Shown: in pieces, positions 26,907 through 35,323 of the stretch | How positions within the stretch are numbered: the stretch's first letter is position 1 | How the letters are laid out: every line of letters begins with the position of its first letter | DNA from: Clostridium sp. | GTDB taxonomy: Bacteria; Bacteroidota; Bacteroidia; Bacteroidales; Muribaculaceae | Reading direction: 5' to 3' | Assembly: GCA_023666615.1 (NCBI GenBank) | Contig: JAMPBQ010000007.1 | Span: 1-64,000, forward strand | Length of the DNA stretch: 64,000 bases | The notes under the pieces: model-generated | Databases searched by the model: none | Told to the model about the DNA's origin: nothing | What the model saw: only the letters and a program-made list of their open reading frames with translations | Translations under genes and position numbers: made by a program

Positions 26907-28742
26907 ATGACCAACAGCCTAATATCAGTGCTGCGCCGATTTGTTCCCCCGTACAAGAAGTATTTGGCGCTCAACATAATATTCAACATACTTACGTCAA
27001 TCCTTACACTCTTCTCCTTTGCCGTAATCATCCCCATCCTGGAGATGCTTTTCAAAATCAAGGATGCCTCCTACGCCTTTGTGCCTTGGGGTTCGGCCTC
27101 GGTCAAGGATGTCCTCATCAATAATTTCTATTATTACACGCAAGAATCCATAGCCATGTTTGGCCAGTCGAAGACGCTGGCGCTGCTTGCGGCTGTGCTT
27201 GTGGTGATGACCGCCCTAAAGACCGGCACCGCCTACCTTGCCGCGTATTTCATAATTCCGCTTCGCTCGGGCATCGTCCGGGACATTCGCAATTTTGTGT
27301 ATGACAAAATCGCCGCCCTCCCGATAGGCTTCTTCACCGTTGAGCGGAAAGGCGACGTAATGGCGCGAATGAGCGGCGACGTGGCCGAAATTGAAAACTC
27401 CGTCATGGCCTCGCTCGACATGATTTTCAAAAATCCCGTTATGATTGTCGTGTGCCTGGGCATGATGATAGCCATATCCTGGCAGCTTACCCTTTTCGTG
27501 CTCCTTCTTTTGCCGATTGCCGGCATAGTTATGGGCCGAGTGGGGAAAAGGCTTAAGCGAAAATCCCTTGAGCTGCAGAACCAGTGGGGGCGTCTTATGT
27601 CGAACATCGAGGAGACGCTTGGCGGCCTGCGCATCATCAAGGCCTTCAATGCCGAAGGAAAGGTGAAAGAAAGATTTCATGCCGAGAATCAAGTGTTTTA
27701 CCGCCAGTCCAACTCCGTGGCTCGCCGCCAGCAGCTGGCCCACCCCATGAGCGAGTTCCTCGGCACCACAGCCATAGCCATTGTGCTGTGGTTTGGCGGC
27801 TCTCTCATCCTCTCCGGCACATCCTCGATGAACGCCGCGTCGTTCATCTACTATATGGTGATTTTCTACAGCATAATCAATCCCGCGAAGGACCTTTCGA
27901 AGGCCATGTACGCCATACAAAAAGGCTTGGCTTCGATGGAGAGGGTGGACCGCATCCTCAACGCCGACAATCCAATCAAGGACCCCGAGCATCCGCGCGA
28001 GCTTCCCCTCGTATCCGGCCCCATCCGCTATGAGCACGTGTCTTTCGCCTATAACGAAAAACCCGTGGTCAACGATGTGTGCATCGACATTCCGGCAGGC
28101 GCCACCTTGGCGCTTGTGGGCCAATCAGGCTCAGGAAAAACCACCTTGGCCGATCTGCTGCCAAGATTCTATGACGTAGACAAGGGAAAAATCACGATAG
28201 ACGGCGTGGACATACGCGACCTCAGGGTACACGACTTGCGCTCGCTGATGGGCAACGTCAACCAGGAGGCAATCCTCTTCAACGACACTATCTATAACAA
28301 CATCACTTTCGGGGTGCAAAACGCCACTATGGACGAAGTGGTGGCCGCGGCGAAGATAGCCAACGCCCACGATTTCATCATGGCCTCGGAAGAAGGATAC
28401 CAAACCCAAATCGGCGACCGCGGATGCCGGCTTTCCGGCGGACAGAGGCAGCGCCTCTCAATAGCGCGCGCCATCCTGAAGAATCCCCCCGTGCTAATCC
28501 TCGACGAGGCCACATCGGCCCTCGACAGCGAAAGCGAGCACCTCGTGCAGGAGGCTTTGGACCGGCTGATGGAAAACCGCACCACCATAGTCATTGCCCA
28601 CCGCCTATCCACCATCCGCAACGCCGACATAATATGCGTGATGCACGAAGGCAAGGTGGTCGAGCGCGGCCGCCACGACGACCTCCTGGCCCTGGGCGGC
28701 TACTACAAAAAGCTGGTTGACATGCAATCCCTCAGCGATTGA
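26907..28742 (+). CDS. ABC exporter, fused permease and ATPase (MsbA-like)
   Basis: A 611-residue half-transporter from the ATG at 26907 (MTNSLISVLRRFVPPY), chosen because upstream in-frame sequence overlaps a -7 box. A six-segment exporter membrane domain (about 20-330) is followed by an ATPase domain with GQSGSGKTT, LSGGQRQRLSIARAI, LILDEATSALD and the H-loop IAHRLSTI. It would work as a homodimer in the inner membrane. MsbA-type proteins flip lipid A, and this branch is common in Bacteroidales; a multidrug or lipid-linked substrate is also possible. It is followed by a hairpin at 28804-28846. Confidence 0.92.
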   Translation: MTNSLISVLRRFVPPYKKYLALNIIFNILTSILTLFSFAVIIPILEMLFKIKDASYAFVPWGSASVKDVLINNFYYYTQESIAMFGQSKTLALLAAVLVVMTALKTGTAYLAAYFIIPLRSGIVRDIRNFVYDKIAALPIGFFTVERKGDVMARMSGDVAEIENSVMASLDMIFKNPVMIVVCLGMMIAISWQLTLFVLLLLPIAGIVMGRVGKRLKRKSLELQNQWGRLMSNIEETLGGLRIIKAFNAEGKVKERFHAENQVFYRQSNSVARRQQLAHPMSEFLGTTAIAIVLWFGGSLILSGTSSMNAASFIYYMVIFYSIINPAKDLSKAMYAIQKGLASMERVDRILNADNPIKDPEHPRELPLVSGPIRYEHVSFAYNEKPVVNDVCIDIPAGATLALVGQSGSGKTTLADLLPRFYDVDKGKITIDGVDIRDLRVHDLRSLMGNVNQEAILFNDTIYNNITFGVQNATMDEVVAAAKIANAHDFIMASEEGYQTQIGDRGCRLSGGQRQRLSIARAILKNPPVLILDEATSALDSESEHLVQEALDRLMENRTTIVIAHRLSTIRNADIICVMHEGKVVERGRHDDLLALGGYYKKLVDMQSLSD

Positions 28743-28803
28743 CCCCCCTTTATATCTGGTTGTTCTTTACATCCTCTAAATCTCGCAAGAGGAAGGGACA
28801 TAA

Positions 28804-28846
28804 AAGAAAAACAGCTGTCTTCACGACAGCCGCAGTTCTTTTTTTA
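28804..28846. terminator. bidirectional hairpin terminator
   Basis: GCTGTC (28814-28819) pairs with GACAGC (28825-28830), with AAGAA on the left and TTCTTTTTTT on the right adding outer pairs. It lies between the convergent ABC exporter and barrel genes. Confidence 0.6.
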
Positions 28847-28930
28847 CCTTAAATCTAATACCATTTACGTTATTGAAACGCCCGGGAAGCGGGAAATGTT
28901 CACACTCCGCCGATTTTTTTGAATTTTTTT

Positions 28931-29704
28931 TCAGAATGTGTAGCCGAAGAGGAAGCAGACTGAGACGTGGCGGTATTTTACGGGGAGAGTTTCGCAGCGG
29001 ATGGCCTGGTTGAAGGCGCTGAGCTGGCCTACGACTGAAAAGGAGACGCGGCGCTTGAAGAGCATCGAGAGGGCCAGACGGGGGCCGTTGTCAAATGATT
29101 TTACGGTGTTTATGAATGGGCGGTCGCTGTTGAAATACCCATGCTCGTAGGAGGCGTGCGTCACCAGGGGCTGGCCCAGTGCGTTTTCGCCGGAGGTGTA
29201 CCCGCTAAGGGAGCTGTGGCCTCCAAGGCCGTTGGAGAAGTACCATCCCGGATCCACGCTCCAGCACATGGAGCGTCCGGCGTTGAATCTGAAAGATATG
29301 AACAGGGGGATTGAGACGTCGTAGAAGTGGTTTGACACATAGATGGAGTTGATTGACGCGCCTCCATTCGACACCATGCTCATAGCGTAGCGGGAATTGT
29401 TGATGCCGAAGTCAAGGCCTGTGCCAATGCCGAAGGAATTGCGGATATTGAACCGCATCTGCACGCCGGCTCGCATGAGCACGCCGGGGGAATAGAAGAA
29501 GTCGGTGATGCCCTCTACCACGCTTCCGTAATTCTGGGCGACTGAAGATATTCCTATTCCGGCATGCAGGTCAATCTCCAGGAATTTGGAGGCGTGGGCT
29601 GAATCATAGAATGGCAACTCTTCGGAATTGCCCGGCTGGGCGGCGCAACGAAACACGGCCGCCAAGGCCAACAAAAGGATGGCGAGCTTATGCTGTAGCT
29701 TCAT
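28931..29704 (-). CDS. outer-membrane beta-barrel protein, PorT-like
   Basis: A 257-residue protein with a signal peptide (ending RCAAQ) and repeated amphipathic strands, ending YRHVSVCFLFGYTF, as in outer-membrane barrels with a terminal phenylalanine. The layout (LEIDLHAGIGISSV, GVQMRFNIRNSFGIGTGLDFG, VSIPLFISFRF) fits the PorT/OmpW-like class of Bacteroidetes. It overlaps the end of the YitT-like gene by 17 bases, so it is in the same operon; no functional link is known. Function unassigned. Confidence 0.65.
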   Translation of the reverse strand: MKLQHKLAILLLALAAVFRCAAQPGNSEELPFYDSAHASKFLEIDLHAGIGISSVAQNYGSVVEGITDFFYSPGVLMRAGVQMRFNIRNSFGIGTGLDFGINNSRYAMSMVSNGGASINSIYVSNHFYDVSIPLFISFRFNAGRSMCWSVDPGWYFSNGLGGHSSLSGYTSGENALGQPLVTHASYEHGYFNSDRPFINTVKSFDNGPRLALSMLFKRRVSFSVVGQLSAFNQAIRCETLPVKYRHVSVCFLFGYTF

Positions 29705-30623
29705 TTGTGCGTGGGGATTTGTTCGAGACCTCTTTGCTGTGCGCGGGGGCCTTCATCTTCACTTTCAGTTCATCAAAGCCCTTGCCATAGACGCCGTTGA
29801 CGTTGGCCTGCGTAAGGAATGCCTCGGGGTCGATTGACTTTACGATCCTTGATATGGTGACGGCCTCAATCTTGCGGCACATGACAAGGAGCACTTTCAC
29901 GGGCTGCTTGCTGAACCATCCTTCGCCCGTCAGGACGGTGCATCCGCGGTGGGCGTCATTGTTGATGGCCGTGGCGATTTCTTCCCATTTCCGCGAGAAT
30001 ATCGTGAACTGCACGGCCTGTCGGTTGGTGTTGACCACCATGTCAATCGTGAACGACACGAGGAAGAGCACCACGAAGCCAAACACGATTTTCTCAATGC
30101 TGTGGGTGATGAAATAGGATGAAGATATGATGACAAAGTCAGTGTAGAGGATGGTGCGCCCGAGGGTGACGTTGGTGTGCTTTGACACCATGGCCGCGAC
30201 GATGTCGGTGCCGCCGGTGGAGCCGTTGTGGATGAACGCCGTGCCGATGCCGATGCCGCAGAGGGTGCCTCCAATCACGATGTTGAGGAAGGGCTCGTCA
30301 GTCAGGGCATGCGGGAATAGAGGCTGGAACAGGCCTATGAACACTGATATCATCACGGCGCCGTAAATCGTGCCCAAAACGAACGACCGGCCCACCACCT
30401 TATATGCGGCGGCCAGAAGAAGGAGGTTGATTACCAATTGCGTGATGGCGACGGGCACGCCCGTCAGAAAATATATTATGGTGCCGATGCCCGCCAAACC
30501 GCCGATCACGACCTTCTCCGGCAGAATGAATCCGCAGAAGCCGAATGCGTACAAAGCGATGCCCAGGGTGATGAACACATAATCCTTGGCAGATATCCAT
30601 AATTGCGTCTTGCTTACCTTCAT
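29688..30623 (-). CDS. YitT-family membrane protein (DUF161/DUF2179)
   Basis: A 311-residue protein with five or six membrane segments followed by a cytoplasmic domain of about 90 residues (LTGEGWFSKQPVKVLLVMCRKIE, the DUF2179 part). GIALYAFGFCGFILPEKVVIGG and FIHNGSTGGTDIVA are typical of the YitT family. The physiological role of the family is not settled. It has its own -7 box and is divergent from a zinc-type ABC gene set, and its 3' end overlaps the barrel gene. Confidence 0.92.
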   Translation of the reverse strand: MKVSKTQLWISAKDYVFITLGIALYAFGFCGFILPEKVVIGGLAGIGTIIYFLTGVPVAITQLVINLLLLAAAYKVVGRSFVLGTIYGAVMISVFIGLFQPLFPHALTDEPFLNIVIGGTLCGIGIGTAFIHNGSTGGTDIVAAMVSKHTNVTLGRTILYTDFVIISSSYFITHSIEKIVFGFVVLFLVSFTIDMVVNTNRQAVQFTIFSRKWEEIATAINNDAHRGCTVLTGEGWFSKQPVKVLLVMCRKIEAVTISRIVKSIDPEAFLTQANVNGVYGKGFDELKVKMKAPAHSKEVSNKSPRTNEATA

Positions 30624-30641
30624 GGCATTTTAAATTTTCTG

Positions 30642-30649
30642 CAAAGTTA
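30642..30649 (-). promoter_or_regulatory. -7 box for the YitT-like gene
   Basis: On the minus strand TAACTTTG, 18 bases before the start codon. Confidence 0.5.
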
Positions 30650-30694
30650 GCCACTTTACTCCGAATTACGTTATATGCATAGGGAATTTTTTCG

Positions 30695-30702
30695 TAATTT
30701 TG
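30695..30702 (+). promoter_or_regulatory. -7 box for the zinc-type ABC genes
   Basis: TAATTTTG preceded by a T-run, 54 bases before the znuA-like start. No zinc-uptake-regulator palindrome could be identified by eye. Confidence 0.5.
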
Positions 30703-30756
30703 TAGCCGAGTATGGCCGGAGAGCCCTAGCCTTAACACGTTTGCAACATACGCGCA

Positions 30757-31689
30757 ATGAAAAAAATCATATATACAGCAATCGCAGCCGCCTGCATTTC
30801 AATGGCTTTTTCTTGTTCATCGGGGAAAAGCCAGCCCAAGGGCGAAAAGACCCTTTTGGCCGTGAGCATCGAACCTCAGCGAAAAATACTTGAAGAGCTG
30901 AGCGGCGGCAACTTTGAGGTGTTCACCGTTATGCCCGCCGGCGCCAATCCCGAGACCTACGACCCTCCCATGTCGGCCAGGGCCAGAATGGCTCAAGCCA
31001 AAGCATATTTCACTACGGGGCATTTGGCATTTGAGGAGGCTGTGGCCGGATCTACGCCAACAATAGACACATCCGTGGGAATTATCCCCGTGACCGGCAC
31101 ACACGGCCACGACGCGCATGAGAAGGCCGAGGAAGAGCAAGGGCACGACGAACATAATCACGACAGTGAGCATCACGGCCACGGCGAAGGCGAACACCAT
31201 CATCACGACCATGGCGAAGCAGATCCGCATATGTGGACTTCGGTGCGCAACGCCAAGGCCATGGCCTATGCGATGCTTGCGCAGCTTGTGGCCGCGGACA
31301 CGGCCAACGCCGACGCTTACCGGGCAAACTTCGCCAAGATGATAGCCCGCTACGATTCGCTCGACGCCGCCATATCACGCCGGCTCCAGGGCGCAAGGCA
31401 CTCGTTTGCCGTATGGCATCCTTCACTCAGCTATTTCGCCCGCGACTACGGCCTAAAGCAAATATCGGTTGGGCAAGAGAGCAAGGAGATGCCGGCCGGG
31501 CGCCTAAAAGAAATCATAGACCTTGCCAGGGCCGACTCTGTGGAGGTGTTTTTCTTTCAAAAGGAATACGATTCGCGCCAGGCCGAGAGCCTGAACCGCG
31601 AGATAGGGTCAAGATTGGTGAACATAAACCCTCTCTCATATGACTGGGAGGAGGAACTAATGCGCGTAGCCGATGAACTTTCAAAATAA
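30757..31689 (+). CDS. metal (zinc-type) ABC transporter substrate-binding lipoprotein
   Basis: A 310-residue cluster 9 (ZnuA-like) binding protein with a lipobox (FSC, Cys20). After PAGANPETYDPP, a His/Asp/Glu-rich loop (about residues 108-158, with HHHHDHGEADPHMW) is the typical zinc-chelating loop. Metal ligands are the His of DPHMW, of AVWHPSLSYF and an acidic residue near the C-terminus. It would scavenge zinc (or manganese) in the periplasm. The next gene overlaps it by 17 bases and encodes the ATPase. No permease gene is adjacent. Confidence 0.92.
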   Translation: MKKIIYTAIAAACISMAFSCSSGKSQPKGEKTLLAVSIEPQRKILEELSGGNFEVFTVMPAGANPETYDPPMSARARMAQAKAYFTTGHLAFEEAVAGSTPTIDTSVGIIPVTGTHGHDAHEKAEEEQGHDEHNHDSEHHGHGEGEHHHHDHGEADPHMWTSVRNAKAMAYAMLAQLVAADTANADAYRANFAKMIARYDSLDAAISRRLQGARHSFAVWHPSLSYFARDYGLKQISVGQESKEMPAGRLKEIIDLARADSVEVFFFQKEYDSRQAESLNREIGSRLVNINPLSYDWEEELMRVADELSK

Positions 31690-32404
31690 GATATTCGCCC
31701 AAGCGCCCCTCGCCCCGGAAAAGCTTAAATACGGCGTCGGCGGCTCCGTGGCGATAGAGCTGCGGGGCGTGAGCCTCAAGCGCGAGCACAGAATAATCTT
31801 GCGGGATGTGGACATACGCGTCAATAAGGGCGATTTCGTGGCTATCACCGGTCCAAACGGCGGGGGCAAGACGTCGCTGCTGCGCATTATCCTGGGCCTT
31901 CTCAAGCCTTCATCCGGCACGGTGGAGCTGAGCCCGGGGCTGCGCATTGGATATCTGCCGCAAAAAAACATGATTGACTCCCACTTTCCAATCTCTGTGC
32001 GGGAAGTGGTGAAATCGGGCCTGCTCACCGTCAAGGGCCTTTCCAAGGAAGAGAAGAATGCGCTGTGCGAAAAAACAATTGAATTGATAGGCATGGGCGG
32101 CCACGCCGGCCGCCCCATCGGCCAGCTTTCCGGCGGCCAGCTGCAAAGAGCCCTGCTGGGCCGCGCCATCATCAGCGGCCCCGACCTGCTGGTGCTGGAC
32201 GAGCCGCTAAGCTATATCGACAAGAGATTTGAGGAAAGCCTCTACGGGATAATAGCCGAAGTGGCCCGAAAGGCCACCGTGCTGCTTGTATCCCACGAAA
32301 TGACTACGATAGCCGACATGGCCAACCGACACCTCATTGTGGACCAGACAATACACCAATGCGGCGCCTCGCGGCATTTCGTGCGCACCGACTGCGACGA
32401 ATAA
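31673..32404 (+). CDS. metal ABC transporter ATPase (ZnuC-like)
   Basis: A 243-residue ATPase with Walker A GPNGGGKTS, the signature QLSGGQLQRALLGRAI, Walker B LLVLDEPLSYID and the switch His in LLVSHEMTT. The start at 31673 overlaps the binding-protein gene, with GTG 31748 as an alternative that trims 25 extra N-terminal residues. The pair forms two thirds of a zinc-type importer. A membrane permease (ZnuB) is missing: the next gene, after 205 bases, is a Na/Pi symporter with its own promoter. The permease may be elsewhere in the genome. Confidence 0.93.
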   Translation: MNFQNKIFAQAPLAPEKLKYGVGGSVAIELRGVSLKREHRIILRDVDIRVNKGDFVAITGPNGGGKTSLLRIILGLLKPSSGTVELSPGLRIGYLPQKNMIDSHFPISVREVVKSGLLTVKGLSKEEKNALCEKTIELIGMGGHAGRPIGQLSGGQLQRALLGRAIISGPDLLVLDEPLSYIDKRFEESLYGIIAEVARKATVLLVSHEMTTIADMANRHLIVDQTIHQCGASRHFVRTDCDE

Positions 32405-32520
32405 TCGGCTTAGGGCGCGCTTTTCGCCCAAACAGGCCAATGCCCGATGGCCGGCAATTTTTTTGGCAATACACGATAAAAAAATTCCAAGCTGTATCAA
32501 TAATTTAATCAGAATATCAT

Positions 32521-32528
32521 TATCTTTG
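32521..32528 (+). promoter_or_regulatory. -7 box for the Na/Pi symporter
   Basis: TATCTTTG, 81 bases before the start. The 205-base gap after the ABC ATPase holds this box and nothing else that I recognise. Confidence 0.5.
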
Positions 32529-32609
32529 CATAGAGAAAGGCCCACAAGCCGCACTCCGAAACGACAAAGATACTTACAAAATTGAATTTTAAACAAATAC
32601 GCATACACG

Positions 32610-34433
32610 ATGGACTATAGCATCCTTGACTTGCTAAGCCTGCTGGGCGCGGTCGGCCTCTTCCTCTACGGCATGAAGGTGATGAGCGAAGGCCTGCAGA
32701 AAGCCGCCGGCGACCGCCTGCGCAACATTCTGGGCGCGATGACCCGCAACCGCTTCTCCGGCCTGATGACCGGCTTCGGCATCACCGCCCTAATCCAGAG
32801 CTCATCCGCCTCCACCGTGATGGTCGTCAGCTTTGTGAACGCCGGCTTGATGACCCTGGCGCAGTCAATGGCTGTGATCATGGGCGCCAATGTGGGCACA
32901 ACGTTCACAACGTGGGTAATCGCCCTGTTCGGATTCAAGGTAAACGTCTCGGCCGTGGTGCTTCCGCTTCTGGCTCTTGGCGCTGTGCTTTTGATATTCA
33001 TCAACAAGGGCAAATGGCGGAATGTCGGGGAATTCATCGTAGGCTTTGCCTTCCTCTTCATGGGCCTGAATATGATCAGCGACTATGTGCCTGACCTGCA
33101 AAGCAATCCCGAAGTATTCGCCCAGCTCAAGCAATACGCCTCCATGGGCATTTGGTCCATCGTCATATTCCTATTGGTAGGCCTGGTGCTTACGATGATC
33201 ATCCAGTCGTCGGCGGCCACGTTCGCCATCGTGCTCATTATGTGTACGAAAGGATGGATTACCTACGATCTGGCCTGCGCCGTGGTGCTCGGCTCCAACA
33301 TCGGCACCACCGTCACTCCCCTCCTGGCGTCAATGAGCGGAAACATAGCGGCAAAGCGCACAGCCATGGGCCACCTCCTTTTCAATGTGCTCGGCACTCT
33401 GTGGTGCGTGTGCATCTTCATCCCCTTCGCCAATTTCAACGCTTGGCTCACCAACGCCCTGGGCATGGGCGACCCCAACGAGCTGTACCGCTTTGTCACC
33501 AACCTTGAGCAAACCTCGCCCGACCTCTACAATTCGCTTTTCAAAAATTCCGAGCCGAACGGCGACATGGCTCAGCAGCTTGGCGCTCTGCAGTCGAGCG
33601 TCTCGCTGGGCCTGACGATGTTCCACACGACGTTCAATCTCGTGAATGTGTGCGTGATGATATGGTTCACTAATTTCTACGTAAAGCTGGTGAAGAAGCT
33701 GGTGCCGGCAAAGCACAAGCAAACCGAGGAGGAATTCAGCCTCAAATACATTTCTTCAGGCATCGTGAGCTCATCGGAGCTCAACATCGCGCAGGCTGAA
33801 AAGGAAATGGCCGTATACGCTGAGAGGGTTGGGCGCATGATCTCCATGGCCCAAGAATTGGTACACACCAAGGAGAACAGCGAGGAATTCAACCAGCTTC
33901 TGTCGCGCATAGAGAAATACGAGGACATTTCCGACCGCATGGAAATAGAAATCGCCAACTACCTCAACCGCACGGCGCAGGGACGCCTGTCGGACGACGG
34001 CAAGATGCGCGTGGCCGCCATGCTCAACATCATCAGCGAAATCGAGAGCATAGCCGATTGCTGCTACGGCGTAGGAAAAATCACCCTGCGGAAGATCCAG
34101 AGCAATGTGACATTCAACGACGAAATCATAGCCAACGTGGACGTGCTGTTCAAATATGTGCAGCAGGCGATGGACATGATGGTGCAGATGCTCAAGGACG
34201 TGGAGAACGTGGACGAGCATGACATAGTGAAGAGCTACAATAAGGAGCGTGAGATCAACAACCTGCGAAATCAGTACCGCAACGCCAACGTTCCGAACAT
34301 AAACAACCACCACTACGAATATCAAGCCGGCATCTATTATATGGACCTCGTGGGCGATCTTGAAAAGACAGGCGACTACATCATCAATGTCGTAGACACG
34401 ATCAAGGACCAATTCACGATGCGCAAGGCCTAA
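32610..34433 (+). CDS. Na+/phosphate cotransporter with PhoU-like domain
   Basis: A 607-residue protein with two copies of the Na/Pi-cotransporter repeat: ITALIQSSSASTVMVVSF (about 60) and TMIIQSSAATFAIVLIM (about 200), each with the conserved QSSSA motif. After about residue 390 the C-terminal third is helical and resembles PhoU (QLLSRIEKYEDISDRMEIEI; VGDLEKTGDYIINVVDTI). It would import phosphate driven by sodium at the inner membrane, or contribute to phosphate sensing. A phosphate carrier so near a GlpT-type antiporter is of interest but no shared operon is seen. The NapH-like gene follows after 22 bases. Confidence 0.93.
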   Translation: MDYSILDLLSLLGAVGLFLYGMKVMSEGLQKAAGDRLRNILGAMTRNRFSGLMTGFGITALIQSSSASTVMVVSFVNAGLMTLAQSMAVIMGANVGTTFTTWVIALFGFKVNVSAVVLPLLALGAVLLIFINKGKWRNVGEFIVGFAFLFMGLNMISDYVPDLQSNPEVFAQLKQYASMGIWSIVIFLLVGLVLTMIIQSSAATFAIVLIMCTKGWITYDLACAVVLGSNIGTTVTPLLASMSGNIAAKRTAMGHLLFNVLGTLWCVCIFIPFANFNAWLTNALGMGDPNELYRFVTNLEQTSPDLYNSLFKNSEPNGDMAQQLGALQSSVSLGLTMFHTTFNLVNVCVMIWFTNFYVKLVKKLVPAKHKQTEEEFSLKYISSGIVSSSELNIAQAEKEMAVYAERVGRMISMAQELVHTKENSEEFNQLLSRIEKYEDISDRMEIEIANYLNRTAQGRLSDDGKMRVAAMLNIISEIESIADCCYGVGKITLRKIQSNVTFNDEIIANVDVLFKYVQQAMDMMVQMLKDVENVDEHDIVKSYNKEREINNLRNQYRNANVPNINNHHYEYQAGIYYMDLVGDLEKTGDYIINVVDTIKDQFTMRKA

Positions 34434-34455
34434 TCGCCAAATCAGCATAAAGGGA

Positions 34456-35280
34456 GTGAACAGATACCGACAGCTGCGTCGAGCGCGCATAGCGATATCC
34501 TTGGCCTTCGCCGTGGCGATAGCCTGGATTACCGTGGACGCGGGGCTTGGAATCACGCGCCTTGGCGCGTGGGTTCTCCACACACAAATAGTGCCGGCGG
34601 CATTGGCCGGCTCAGCAATTTGGCTTGCCGCATGGTTTCTGATCACGCTCTCCTTTGGCCGCATATACTGCTCCACGGCGTGCCCGCTTGGCGCGGCCAT
34701 GGATACCGCAAGCTTCTGCCGCAGGAAGATTCCTTCCAAAAAAAAACACAGATATAAGTACATGCCGCCCATGACAGCGATTTGGCTGCCGGTGACGGCC
34801 ATCGTGTGCGGATGCCTGCTGTTGGGGCTCGCTTACGTAGCCGAGCGCACCGACCCCACCTATATCTACCGCAACATCGCGCTTGCAATCTTCAAACCCA
34901 TGGCCATCACGTCAGGGTCCTTGGCCATGGCGGCCATTTGCGCACTGGCCATCTCTGCGGCTGCGTGGATGCGCGGACGCATTCTGTGCAATTCGCTGTG
35001 CCCCGTGGGAGGCGTCTTGGCCTTTATGAGCCTAAATCCGATTTACCGCATAGACATTGACACGGACAAATGCATCCACTGCGGGAAATGCGAGGATGTA
35101 TGCAAGGCGTCGTGCATTGACCTGAACCTATGCACTGTCGACAATTCACGGTGCGTAAGGTGCTTTGACTGCTCGGCGGTTTGCCCCAACGAGGCCATAG
35201 CTATGCGCAAAGGCAGGTACAGGCTCTCCACCCCGATGATGCAGCCAATGACCTTCGCAAAGCCCAAAAAACATACTTAA
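34456..35280 (+). CDS. NapH-like membrane polyferredoxin
   Basis: A 274-residue protein from a GTG start at 34456, with four membrane segments and two CxxxCP motifs near the membrane (YCSTACPLG, LCNSLCPVGG), as in NapH/RdxA-type proteins. The C-terminal part carries two [4Fe-4S] ferredoxin sites (CIHCGKCEDVCKASC and CVRCFDCSAVCPNEA). NapH relays electrons from menaquinol to periplasmic nitrate reductase, but no nap, nrf or rdx genes are present here, so its partner is unknown. It is 22 bases from the Na/Pi symporter gene and may be co-transcribed. A role in redox balance, or in assembly of a respiratory enzyme, is possible. Confidence 0.85.
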   Translation: MNRYRQLRRARIAISLAFAVAIAWITVDAGLGITRLGAWVLHTQIVPAALAGSAIWLAAWFLITLSFGRIYCSTACPLGAAMDTASFCRRKIPSKKKHRYKYMPPMTAIWLPVTAIVCGCLLLGLAYVAERTDPTYIYRNIALAIFKPMAITSGSLAMAAICALAISAAAWMRGRILCNSLCPVGGVLAFMSLNPIYRIDIDTDKCIHCGKCEDVCKASCIDLNLCTVDNSRCVRCFDCSAVCPNEAIAMRKGRYRLSTPMMQPMTFAKPKKHT

Positions 35281-35323
35281 TGAATTGCTTTAAGGTTAGC
35301 ATAAAGGCATCTATAGTTAACCG

